DNA from: JAGLON01 sp041394985
Lineage (GTDB): Bacteria; Zixibacteria; MSB-5A5; GN15; JAAZOE01
Assembly: GCA_041394985.1 (NCBI GenBank)
Contig: JAWLBI010000001.1
Span: 3,906,001-3,970,000 of the forward strand
DNA length: 64,000 bases
Reading direction: 5' to 3'
Shown: piece by piece, positions 35,018 through 42,593 of the stretch
Position numbering within the stretch: the stretch's first letter is position 1
Layout of the letters: the number at the start of each line of letters is the position of its first letter
Position numbers and translations under genes: made by a program
Notes under the pieces: generated by a model
The model's database searches: none
Seen by the model: only the letters and a program-made list of their open reading frames with translations
What the model was told of the DNA's origin: nothing

Positions 35018-35448
35018 TCATTTTATCAAGCGGTGATGCATAGCGAATGTCGATTGTGTCCCGTCGTTACCTGTCGTCTCTCGAGAAGACATCCCACTTG
35101 TTGGCTCAGTACAAATGTTCTCTGTCAGGACACTGTAAGAAGTGAAGATACGAGAGAATATGCAACTATAATATTTGCACATTCGTGAGGGGGGTATTAT
35201 CTCCGACTCAATATACGACAATCTCTCCGTTATACAAGCTGATTCTACTCGTTATGTATTCAGGAGTTACTTAATACCGGGTAATCCACGCGCTCAGTCA
35301 AGTTAACCGGTATTAATCGACCATACCCATGGGGTGGGGTACACGGGCACGGTCTATATTTATTATTGCACAGTTGCCTCTTTTCTGACGAAAAAACCGC
35401 CTAAAAGATTCAAGATTTTCAATGGAAAGAAAATATTTCTTTTGTATC
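35018..35448. other. Intergenic region of about 430 bp with a spaced perfect inverted repeat
   Basis: No gene is supported here. It is AT-rich and holds the upstream region of the TSP3/dockerin gene. The only distinct structure is the perfect 10-bp inverted repeat TTAATACCGG (35271-35280) and CCGGTATTAA (35307-35316). No convincing -35/-10 pair was found. Confidence 0.6.
35271..35316. repeat. Perfect 10-bp inverted repeat with 26-bp spacer
   Basis: TTAATACCGG at 35271-35280 is mirrored by CCGGTATTAA at 35307-35316. The arms lie about 36 bp apart start to start, near three helical turns, on the upstream side of the TSP3/dockerin gene. This could be a regulator site pair or a long-looped hairpin. 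Confidence 0.5.
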
Positions 35449-35478
35449 AAAAAAAAACCGCCCGAAATCGGGCGGTTT
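35449..35478 (-). terminator. Rho-independent terminator of the beta-helix/dockerin gene
   Basis: AACCGCCCGA (35457-35466) pairs with TCGGGCGGTT (35469-35478) around a tiny loop. On the minus strand it is followed by a run of T, 16 nt after the stop at 35494. Confidence 0.88.
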
Positions 35479-35493
35479 CAAATGCTGTATTTT

Positions 35494-37206
35494 TTATGGA
35501 CAGACGCCCGGCGCCGGGCCGCCGCTGAATATATATTTAACTAAATATACGCCATCGCCGATATTGACCGCGCCGTCGCAATTAACCTCGGAATTCCGCA
35601 AATCGATTGTCTCATTGCTGCCGTGGAAGATATAATTGATAAGCGAAACGACATCGCCGACATTGACGTTTCCATCGGCATTGACATCGCCGGAGGCATG
35701 ACCAATCGTCGTAATTGTTCTCTCGAATATAAACGGCGTCTCATCCGTGTACTGGCCGGTGATTGCAAACGCCTGGCGAGTCGTATCCCAGAGGAGTTCA
35801 TATGTGTTGATCAGGTCGGTCACCGGAAATTCGACCTTAAACATATCGAACGGGGATTCGGACGGCAAATTCGCGAAGGACATTGGCTCTAGAGACCCGT
35901 TGATTCGAATCGTCGAAACATCGATTTCCGCCGCCCCATGTTCTTCATCAACCATAGTTACGATACCATACCCGATCATCGGTTCTATCGCAAATGCATA
36001 GAATGCATAGAGCGGGTCGGGATAGACGACGATATTCCCTTCCTCGCACCCCGGGCTTAAAGAACCGATCAGCACGTCGCATTCATTATTGCCCGGTGCA
36101 CACGGAGAAATCGGATCAATATTGAAGTTATTTGCCGCCGTATCGCAAAACAGCGGATCGCCTGAGAAATTGCCGTTAACGCCGGCGAAGGCCGCCATGT
36201 ATCCGGTCCAGTCACCGAGAGGATTGCCGAAGACATCGGAACATGATATCGTCGGCGTTGCAGCGGAACCGACCACAACGAAGGCCTGATCGTTTTTGTT
36301 ATAAGCAATAATATCATTTTCAAATTTGACCGGACATCCATTGGCGCTATTGCGCTCCTCAATGAAGAAAGCACCGGCGATTCCACCAGAATTATCAAAG
36401 GCCGTGCAATTCGTCACCACGGTAGAGCATCGGTCTTGAATAAATGCAACACCACCTTTTTGCGAGCAGTAATTTCGCAGAAAGGTACACCCGGTATACG
36501 AACCGCTGACGGCATAGTGCCCAAAGGCGCCGCCATGAATCGTCGCGTTCGACTCGAACCGGCAATCGACAATCTCCGGAGTTCCACCATGGGCAAAGAA
36601 GATGGCTCCGCCATAGCCTCCCGATGAATTATTCTTAAACGTGCAGTTTGTCGCATTGGCGGTCGCCTGCCAGGAGCCCAGCGCTCCGGCATAAGAAGCA
36701 TAGAAAATGGCCTGATTCGCTTCAAAGTAGCAGTTCGTAAAATTCAAAGTTCCGCCGCTGGCACAATGAGCGGCTCCGCCCCAGTTCAAAGCGAAGTTTT
36801 CGATAAATCTGCAATTATTAAATGAGGCCGTCACGCCCTGACAGAAGACAGCGCCACCCTCAAGCGCTCCACCGAAACCGGTAATCGTAAATCCCTCGAC
36901 ATAGGCCCCGTTTCCGGTGCCGTCGAAATTGAATGCCTGCCTGATATCCATATCGGCGAAGCTGCCGTCAAGAATCGTCACATCCGGCCCATCGGTGGAA
37001 ATCATGCTGATATTATCGTCGCTGAATACCAGATCGACATTATCCCAATCCGAATATGTACCGGGACGGACGAAAATCGTATCATTGGCGGAAACAGCTC
37101 CTATTGCCCCCTGAAGCGTGCCATAATCATCCGGCACAAAGACATTGGCAGCAAGTATAAAGCTTGATAGAAAAAGAAATGTGATAGTCAGAAAGATCGC
37201 TTTCAT
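35494..37206 (-). CDS. Secreted right-handed beta-helix protein with C-terminal dockerin
   Basis: The ATG at 37204-37206 sits 3 nt after GGGGGAG and begins a signal peptide (MKAIFLTITFLFLSSFILA), giving 570 residues. Residues about 20-350 are a pectate-lyase-like parallel beta-helix (VFVPDDYGTLQGAIGAV, DTIFVRPGTY) with repeated short coils such as NCYFEANQA, NCTFKNNSSGGYGGAIFF and GCTFLRNYCSQKGGVAF, the polymorphic-membrane-protein style of GGA(I/F) turns. A beta domain follows (about 390-500), then the paired dockerin (GDVNADGNVNVGDVVSLINY, NCDGAVNIGDGVYLVKYIF). It is probably a surface adhesin or polysaccharide-binding protein; catalytic residues of a lyase are not evident. It is a single-gene unit. 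Confidence 0.87.
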   Translation of the reverse strand: MKAIFLTITFLFLSSFILAANVFVPDDYGTLQGAIGAVSANDTIFVRPGTYSDWDNVDLVFSDDNISMISTDGPDVTILDGSFADMDIRQAFNFDGTGNGAYVEGFTITGFGGALEGGAVFCQGVTASFNNCRFIENFALNWGGAAHCASGGTLNFTNCYFEANQAIFYASYAGALGSWQATANATNCTFKNNSSGGYGGAIFFAHGGTPEIVDCRFESNATIHGGAFGHYAVSGSYTGCTFLRNYCSQKGGVAFIQDRCSTVVTNCTAFDNSGGIAGAFFIEERNSANGCPVKFENDIIAYNKNDQAFVVVGSAATPTISCSDVFGNPLGDWTGYMAAFAGVNGNFSGDPLFCDTAANNFNIDPISPCAPGNNECDVLIGSLSPGCEEGNIVVYPDPLYAFYAFAIEPMIGYGIVTMVDEEHGAAEIDVSTIRINGSLEPMSFANLPSESPFDMFKVEFPVTDLINTYELLWDTTRQAFAITGQYTDETPFIFERTITTIGHASGDVNADGNVNVGDVVSLINYIFHGSNETIDLRNSEVNCDGAVNIGDGVYLVKYIFSGGPAPGVCP

Positions 37207-37273
37207 GGACTCCCCCAATCGTAAATTTATTGCCCGCGCTTTTAGAACCCAAGTAGACTATACTGATACATAT

Positions 37274-37301
37274 AAGATATAATTTATAGTTCATTTGTCA
37301 A
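37274..37301 (-). promoter_or_regulatory. Predicted promoter of the beta-helix/dockerin gene
   Basis: On the minus strand a perfect TTGACA (37296-37301) is followed after 16 bp by TATCTT (37274-37279) within a very AT-rich stretch. The 9-mer TTGACAAAT is shared with the promoter of the next dockerin gene upstream. Leader length would be about 60 nt. Confidence 0.5.
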
Positions 37302-37321
37302 CACTATCCTGTGTCATATCA

Positions 37322-37357
37322 AATGAAAACGGGGATTGTTTTGAAACAATCCCCGTT
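37322..37357 (-). terminator. Rho-independent terminator of the cohesin-like/TSP3/dockerin gene
   Basis: AACGGGGATTGTTT (37328-37341) and its exact complement at 37344-37357 form a long perfect stem with a minimal loop. TTTTCATTT follows on the minus strand. It lies 31 nt past the stop at 37388. Confidence 0.88.
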
Positions 37358-37387
37358 GAATAATGTCACAAATTTCTAATATCGGAC

Positions 37388-39031
37388 TTATTCGCATCCG
37401 GTGCAGGGGCCGGGGCCGCCGTTGAAAATATAATTTACCAGATAGACGGCATCTCCGATATTCAGACTTCCGTCGCAGTTCGCATCACCGGCAACTTCAG
37501 GATCCGGCGCCGGGCCGCCCTTGAAGATATAGGTAATCAGGAATACCGCGTCACCGATATTAACGGTCGTATCACCATTGGCATCGCCGCAAACATAATC
37601 ACAAGCGTCACCAACTCCGTTTTCGTTGCCGTCGAGCTGATCCGTATTGGAGACGGTGGGACAGTTATCGCAGCTATCCGGTACCGTGTCACCGTCGCCG
37701 TCGGCATTATCATCGAATCCGGCGCAAATGTCACAGCCGTCCGGTACGCCGTCGCTGTCGGAGTCGACACTGTCATCGTGTCCGGCACAGATATCGCAGC
37801 CGTCCGGAACGCCGTCGTTGTCGGCATCGGCATTGTCATCGAAACCGGCGCAGATATCGCAGCCGTTCGGAACGCCATCGGCATCGGAATCGTCGTTGTC
37901 ATTGAATCCCGCGCACACATCACAGCCATCCGGAACACCGTCGCTGTCGGCATCGGCATGGTCATCGTGTCCGGCGCAGATATCGCAGCCATCCGGAACA
38001 CCGTCGGTATCGGTATCGACATTGTCATCGAACCCCTCGCAGATATCGCAACCGTCCGGTACACCGTCGCCGTCGGCATCGGCATTGTCATCGAAGCCCA
38101 CGCAAATATCGCAGCCATCCGGAACGCCGTCCAAATCCGAATCGACATTGTCATCGAAACCGGCACAGATATCGCAGCCGTCCGGTACACCGTCGCTGTC
38201 GGCATCGGCATTATCATCGAATCCGGGGCAAATATCGCAGGCGTTTCCGAGGCCGTCCCCATCATCGTCGGCCTGATCATTATTGGCGATGCCGGGGCAG
38301 TTATCGTCGGGACACAAGTTTTCCGGATGTCCCGGATCGCCGTACCCATCGCCGTCACTGTCAAATGGGCAGACGGCCTTAACCGGGAAACACAGCGGCG
38401 TATTGATATCAGGGATTATTGCCAACCCGGTGGCAGCATCTGCGAAAATCATATTACCGACCGGCGGGATAAAGGCGGAATCGATACAAATCGTCCCGAT
38501 TTGGCCCGGATCGCCCTCACTCGTAGCGACAAAATGCATCGAAAACATATGTTCCAGGGAACCGACTGTCAGCCCGTTCAGATAGGCTACGCCACCGGGA
38601 AACAGCGTATCCGGGGATATCCCGTCGACATTTTTCTCGGCCACGATAAAATCCGTCAAATCCCAGACATCGGCCGTAGGATCCATTCGGCTGCCGGTCA
38701 CGACAGTCGTATATTGGCCGCCGGTACCCGGACCGTCAGGCCCATAACCGCTGGGCTGAGTGACCCATTCCCAGGTTGCCCCGTCCGGGGATGTAATCTG
38801 GAGACCGAGTTGAAAACCGCCCAGCAGGACGTCGTTTTCAAGTGACACTTGGAATTCGTAGTTCCCACCAATGACAATCGTATCGGCGGCGCCGACTCCG
38901 GTTTCACCCAGAGCGATCGCGATTTGATTAGCCGCCTGAACCGATTGACCGGCAAAAATAGCGAGAACTAAAACTGCGAGAAAACAAAAGACTCTTGACT
39001 TACCTTGAAGTAATTGCCCACGTTGAAACAT
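37388..39031 (-). CDS. Secreted protein with cohesin-like domain, nine tandem TSP3-type repeats and dockerin
   Basis: The 547-residue protein has a signal peptide ending near VQAANQ and an N-terminal beta-sandwich (about 34-220). Its start (DTIVIGGNYEFQVSLEN, then GGFQLGLQI) recalls cohesins and related secretion-module folds. An Asp-rich linker of two TSP3-like units leads into nine nearly identical 21-residue repeats built on CDICAGFDDNADADSDGVPD, then CDNCP and a paired dockerin (GDANGDTTVNIGDAVFLITY, NCDGSLNIGDAVYLVNYIF). The repeats should form a Ca2+-stiffened, disulfide-bridged rod holding the two end domains apart. It is a single-gene unit with its own promoter and terminator. No enzyme signature; a scaffold or surface-rod role is inferred. 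Confidence 0.85.
   Translation of the reverse strand: MFQRGQLLQGKSRVFCFLAVLVLAIFAGQSVQAANQIAIALGETGVGAADTIVIGGNYEFQVSLENDVLLGGFQLGLQITSPDGATWEWVTQPSGYGPDGPGTGGQYTTVVTGSRMDPTADVWDLTDFIVAEKNVDGISPDTLFPGGVAYLNGLTVGSLEHMFSMHFVATSEGDPGQIGTICIDSAFIPPVGNMIFADAATGLAIIPDINTPLCFPVKAVCPFDSDGDGYGDPGHPENLCPDDNCPGIANNDQADDDGDGLGNACDICPGFDDNADADSDGVPDGCDICAGFDDNVDSDLDGVPDGCDICVGFDDNADADGDGVPDGCDICEGFDDNVDTDTDGVPDGCDICAGHDDHADADSDGVPDGCDVCAGFNDNDDSDADGVPNGCDICAGFDDNADADNDGVPDGCDICAGHDDSVDSDSDGVPDGCDICAGFDDNADGDGDTVPDSCDNCPTVSNTDQLDGNENGVGDACDYVCGDANGDTTVNIGDAVFLITYIFKGGPAPDPEVAGDANCDGSLNIGDAVYLVNYIFNGGPGPCTGCE
37673..38239 (-). repeat. Nine tandem 63-bp coding repeats
   Basis: Nine consecutive 63-bp units encode 21-residue thrombospondin type 3-like repeats starting with CD(I/V)C. 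The Cys, Asp and Gly positions are kept while the variable positions (A/V/E/P after the second Cys, S/L/G/T/A/N before DG) differ. Boundaries were placed at the first Cys codon of unit 1 (38239) and the last Ser codon of unit 9 (37673). Such arrays can change copy number by slippage or recombination. Confidence 0.85.
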
Positions 39032-39071
39032 GACATTCTCCCTTGAAGTACAGTAGCAGGTATCTTCGGAT

Positions 39072-39099
39072 AATATAAAGTAAACCCTTGATTTGTCAA
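39072..39099 (-). promoter_or_regulatory. Predicted sigma70-like promoter of the cohesin-like/TSP3/dockerin gene
   Basis: On the minus strand a perfect TTGACA (39094-39099) is followed after 16 bp by TATATT (39072-39077). The transcript would start near 39063, about 32 nt before the ATG at 39031. The rest of the 39032-39342 gap holds only a short CGGTAC/GTACCG dyad at 39299-39314 upstream of the CBS gene. Confidence 0.6.
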
Positions 39100-39342
39100 C
39101 AGATAAGGTGGCCCCGGTTTAAATTGTCTCAAAATGTATTGTATCAGATTTTCACAATTGGCCTTGCCCGTTGTTTTTTTTATCGACAAATCCGGCCACT
39201 CTTTCGTATTTATATATGTATAAATGATTTGGAAGCCCTCCACTATTTTTCGCTGCTCGGAACGTTTTTGAACTCTGCACTATAAATGACATCATAACCG
39301 GTACAGCGGTACCGATAAACACATTCAATTCCGGGGGGTAGT

Positions 39343-39750
39343 ATGAAAGTTCGCGAACTACTGGAAACCAAACAACCGCCGGTCACGCTCAAGTACAACA
39401 GATGTATTGAAGAATGCATGCGCCTTCTGATCGATAACAAAATCGGGTCCGTGATCGTTACCGATGAGGAAACACGCCCGATCGGAATCATTACGGAGCG
39501 GGATATTTTCCATCTCGCCTTCCGCTATCGCGGCGACATGATGGATATGCGCGTGAAGGACATCATGTCATCAAAACTCATAATGGGCACGCCGGACGAT
39601 GACCTGGATACAATCAGCGAAATGATTTCGAAAAATCGTATCCGCCATATCCCGATTATGGAAAACGAACGGTTGGTGGGAATAATCTCGATCAGGGATA
39701 TTGTCAGAAATCGGGCAGAACAGTACATGATGGATCATACGAGAAACTGA
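39343..39750 (+). CDS. CBS-domain-pair protein
   Basis: The 135-residue protein consists of two CBS motifs in tandem (about residues 8-62 and 71-130) and nothing else. Typical phrases are CMRLLIDNKIGSVIVTDEE, PIGIITERDIF, RIRHIPIMEN and LVGIISIRDIV. CBS pairs bind adenine nucleotides and act as energy or redox sensors for partner proteins. A strong GGGGGG ribosome site precedes the ATG by 4 nt. It stands alone, convergent with the PhoB-like regulator, so its partner is not indicated by context. Confidence 0.92.
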   Translation: MKVRELLETKQPPVTLKYNRCIEECMRLLIDNKIGSVIVTDEETRPIGIITERDIFHLAFRYRGDMMDMRVKDIMSSKLIMGTPDDDLDTISEMISKNRIRHIPIMENERLVGIISIRDIVRNRAEQYMMDHTRN

Positions 39751-39800
39751 TTTTCTTAATCAGCCTTCGTAATAGTTCAACCGAGGATCCAAAATCCGGC

Positions 39801-40490
39801 TCAGATATCTTTGAAACGATATCCGACACCGCGCACGGTTTCGATATAGGCGCCGGCATCTCCCAGCTTCTTACGCAATCCGACCACTTGCACATCGACG
39901 GATCGATCGGTCACCGGGTAATCATCTCCATGAATGGCATCGACGATTTGATAGCGGGTAAATACCCAACCGGGGCGCCGGGCCAGCAATTGCAGGAGCC
40001 GGAACTCGGTTGAAGTCAGATCGATTCTATTATTCTGATACAATACTTCATGCCGCCCCGGATGTATCGTTAAATCGTGAGCCGTAAATGAAGTATTTTC
40101 GTCCGGCGGCTCCTCCGCCTGACGACGCAGGACGGCACGAACACGAGCGATGAGGACGCGAGGAGAAAACGGCTTGGTTACGTAGTCGTCGGCCCCGAGT
40201 TCCAATCCGGTCACGATATCGGATTCCTCCCCTTTCGCCGTCATCATGATAATAGGCGTGTTTTTCGTATCGGGGCGATTTTTAATAAAGCGGCAAACAT
40301 CGAAACCATCCGCTCCCGGGAGCATGAGATCAAGCAGTACCAGGTCAGGCGTCGTATCCTTAATGGCGGTCATCGCCGCCTCGCCGGACTCCACGCCCCG
40401 TACCTGAAACCCTTCACGAGTCAGATTATACGTAACGAGTTCGAGAATGTCTTTTTCATCTTCCACTACCAGTACATTGGCTCGTGACAT
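39801..40490 (-). CDS. PhoB-like OmpR-family response regulator (orphan)
   Basis: The 229-residue protein has a receiver with acidic residues ED at 10-11, phospho-acceptor Asp54 in LLDLMLPGADG, and Lys in TKPFSP. A winged-helix domain follows (TSTEFRLLQLLARRPGWVF..., ending RGVGYRF). It is closest in style to PhoB: VVEDEKDILELV at the start and LGADDYVTKPF before the linker. No histidine kinase gene adjoins it, so its partner is elsewhere. The ATG follows GGGGAG by about 8 nt. It is convergent with the CBS gene and divergent from the Ser/Thr kinase operon. Confidence 0.93.
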   Translation of the reverse strand: MSRANVLVVEDEKDILELVTYNLTREGFQVRGVESGEAAMTAIKDTTPDLVLLDLMLPGADGFDVCRFIKNRPDTKNTPIIMMTAKGEESDIVTGLELGADDYVTKPFSPRVLIARVRAVLRRQAEEPPDENTSFTAHDLTIHPGRHEVLYQNNRIDLTSTEFRLLQLLARRPGWVFTRYQIVDAIHGDDYPVTDRSVDVQVVGLRKKLGDAGAYIETVRGVGYRFKDI

Positions 40491-40527
40491 AGTATTGCTC
40501 CCCTAAAAATATCCTGTTGCCGCCATA

Positions 40528-40556
40528 ATGATAATTCTATGTTAGAATAGTGTTAA
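40528..40556 (-). promoter_or_regulatory. Predicted promoter and 11-bp direct repeat upstream of the PhoB-like gene
   Basis: On the minus strand TTAACA (40551-40556) and TATCAT (40528-40533) are spaced by 17 bp, with a leader of about 30 nt. Overlapping it, TAACA occurs twice exactly 11 bp apart (complements at 40540-40544 and 40551-40555), the half-site spacing used by PhoB-type regulators. Autoregulation is an inference. Confidence 0.45.
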
Positions 40557-40756
40557 GTCGTAAAAAAAATCCGAAAAAGTACACTCTATAAACATGTTGT
40601 CGGGCAAACATTTTCAGACTCGTTGACCTCGAAATATACAATATCGGTAGTATTTTCAGCAAAGTAAAAAGTTATACGGCTCGCCCGTTTATTTCCGCGT
40701 GTATAATACCGGTGAAATAGTATTGCCCCATAGAAATAAACCGCGTATATTTTCGC

Positions 40757-42508
40757 ATGGCAGAGCAAATAGGCAATTACAACATACTGAAAAAAATCGG
40801 GGCCGGAGGTATGGCCCAGGTTTTTCTGGCCGTCCACAAAGACGTCCCCAACCTCAAAGTCGTTCTCAAAGTCCTCTCGGATCAACGACTGGTCGAGCGA
40901 TTCAAGCAGGAGGCCGATAAACTGGCCCTGCTGGACGGTCACGGACATATTTGTCAAATAAAGCATTTCTTTAACCACGGCGACGATATCGTCATCGCCA
41001 TGGAATACATCGACGGTTCCACGATCGAAGACATTATCAAAAACGAAGATAAGATGCCCATCGAGACCGCGACCCAAATTACCGCCAGCGTCCTCGATAC
41101 CCTCGGTTTCGCCCATCAAAAGGGCATTTACCACCGAGATATCAAACCGGGTAATATCATGGTCGACAAGCGCGGGCATGTGAAGATTATTGATTTCGGT
41201 ATCGCTAAGGGCGATAGTGATCCGAACCTGACAATCGCCGGCAGTTCCTGCGGAACCCCCGCCTATATGCCGCCGGAGCAGTTTAACCCAACCGAGGACA
41301 TTAATTATGCCCTGACCGATGTCTACGCGGTCGGGACGACGCTCTTTTATATGCTCACCGGTAAATTGCCGTTTACGGCCGATAATGCCTTCGCCTTGCG
41401 CGACGCCAAGCTGTTCAATGATCCGGTGGCGCCCCGGAATATCAATCCCGATATCCCGAAGGAACTGGAAAAAATAATTCTCAAGTCCATCGACAAAGAG
41501 CCGGAGGCTCGCTATCAGTCGGTCGGCGAAATGAAGGCCGCCCTCGAGGGGTTGGGAATGGCCAAACAGCACGATTTGACGGAACATATCGTCAAGTCCG
41601 GTGGCCCGGTGACGCCTCCCCCACCGACGAAATCCGGCGGATCGAATAAAAAACTGATGCCTATCATTGCGGCGGGCGGACTTTTAGTTGTCCTTATTGT
41701 TGTCGGGTTTTTAATCTTTGGCGGTGGCGATGAGCCGATTGTCGTATCCGTTCCGAACCTGACTACCCCGATCGATAACGATACTCTCGATATCGCCACG
41801 CCGGTCTTTAATTGGCAGGGAAAAACCGGCAATACGTATGCACTCGAGATCGCAGACGACCCGTCGTTCACATCCGCCCAGCGAATCACCGGCCTGACCG
41901 ATCCGCAACATGAAATAACAGTCGATATGGCCGATGGTCGCTATTACTGGCGTGTGACCGCCTACGATAAGGAAGGGAATGCGAGTAGTCCGAGTCAAGG
42001 CGCCACATTTGTCATCAAGTCGACCGAACCACTCGAACCGACCGAAACAACGGGCGTACTGGAACTATCGATTAAGCCGAACGGCACGATTTCCATCGAT
42101 GATTCGACCTATGGACGAAACAAATCTTCGATGAATATCGAATTGTCGGAGGGCCGACACATCGTACGAGTCGAAAATAAATCTTCGATGCAAAAGCAAT
42201 ATGTCGACACGATATCAATCGTGGCCGGAGAGACATCGCGGCTGAGTCACACATTTACGATTCCGGCTGCTACACCGAATAAACAATACGGTGAAATCCG
42301 AGTCGGCTCAAAGCCTTATATCGGCGCGGTGGTCTTTATCGACGGCAAGGTTCAGGAACAGCGAACGAACACGACGTTTCGGGTGGAAACAGGGAAGCAT
42401 ACGGTCAAAGCAGTTCTGACCGTCGATGGAGTGGAAAAGGAAAAGACTGAAGTCGTTGAGGTCACCAAAAATGGCTCTCACAAATTGATATTTGACTTCA
42501 CCAAATAA
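40757..42508 (+). CDS. Membrane-anchored Hanks-type Ser/Thr protein kinase with PEGA-like tail
   Basis: The 583-residue protein has an N-terminal kinase domain (about 8-265): P-loop GAGGMA (15-20), ATP-anchoring K38 in VVLKVL, catalytic HRDIKPGN with D128, DFG at 146-148 and GTPAYMPPEQ. A Pro/Gly-rich juxtamembrane stretch (about 283-296) leads to one membrane helix (about 300-322). The extracytoplasmic part has a fibronectin-like domain (about 335-422, with FNWQGKTGNTYALEIADD and DGRYYWRVTAYD) and one or two PEGA-like sandwiches (about 432-580). All catalytic residues are present. It heads the run of CsgG-like, barrel and lipoprotein genes and may signal envelope state inward or phosphorylate an envelope system; kinases of this type regulate some T6SSs, and the T6SS operon converges on this one. 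Confidence 0.92.
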   Translation: MAEQIGNYNILKKIGAGGMAQVFLAVHKDVPNLKVVLKVLSDQRLVERFKQEADKLALLDGHGHICQIKHFFNHGDDIVIAMEYIDGSTIEDIIKNEDKMPIETATQITASVLDTLGFAHQKGIYHRDIKPGNIMVDKRGHVKIIDFGIAKGDSDPNLTIAGSSCGTPAYMPPEQFNPTEDINYALTDVYAVGTTLFYMLTGKLPFTADNAFALRDAKLFNDPVAPRNINPDIPKELEKIILKSIDKEPEARYQSVGEMKAALEGLGMAKQHDLTEHIVKSGGPVTPPPPTKSGGSNKKLMPIIAAGGLLVVLIVVGFLIFGGGDEPIVVSVPNLTTPIDNDTLDIATPVFNWQGKTGNTYALEIADDPSFTSAQRITGLTDPQHEITVDMADGRYYWRVTAYDKEGNASSPSQGATFVIKSTEPLEPTETTGVLELSIKPNGTISIDDSTYGRNKSSMNIELSEGRHIVRVENKSSMQKQYVDTISIVAGETSRLSHTFTIPAATPNKQYGEIRVGSKPYIGAVVFIDGKVQEQRTNTTFRVETGKHTVKAVLTVDGVEKEKTEVVEVTKNGSHKLIFDFTK

Positions 42509-42593
42509 AAGTTTCTTTCGTTTAAAGTTATTGGGTTTGATCTTTAATCTGTAGAAAAGTTTGAACTATCCGGTTAAATCCGTGGAGGTAAGG

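Noticed and set aside
37646..38276. Regular repeat array considered as a CRISPR
   Set aside because: Units are contiguous 63-bp coding repeats without unique spacers and stay in frame within a secreted protein.
37537..38364. 275-codon minus-strand and 355-codon plus-strand frames over the 63-bp repeats
   Set aside because: Repeat-derived open frames; the periodic DNA keeps several frames open. Only the CDxC frame continues into a signal peptide and a dockerin.
39751..39800. Weak hairpin between the CBS and PhoB-like genes
   Set aside because: CTGATT/AATCAG forms only a 6-bp AT-rich stem without a T-run; not enough to call a terminator.
40586..41587. 333-codon minus-strand open frame
   Set aside because: It lies across the Ser/Thr kinase gene in antisense; the kinase has all catalytic motifs, while this frame has no recognisable domain or ribosome site.
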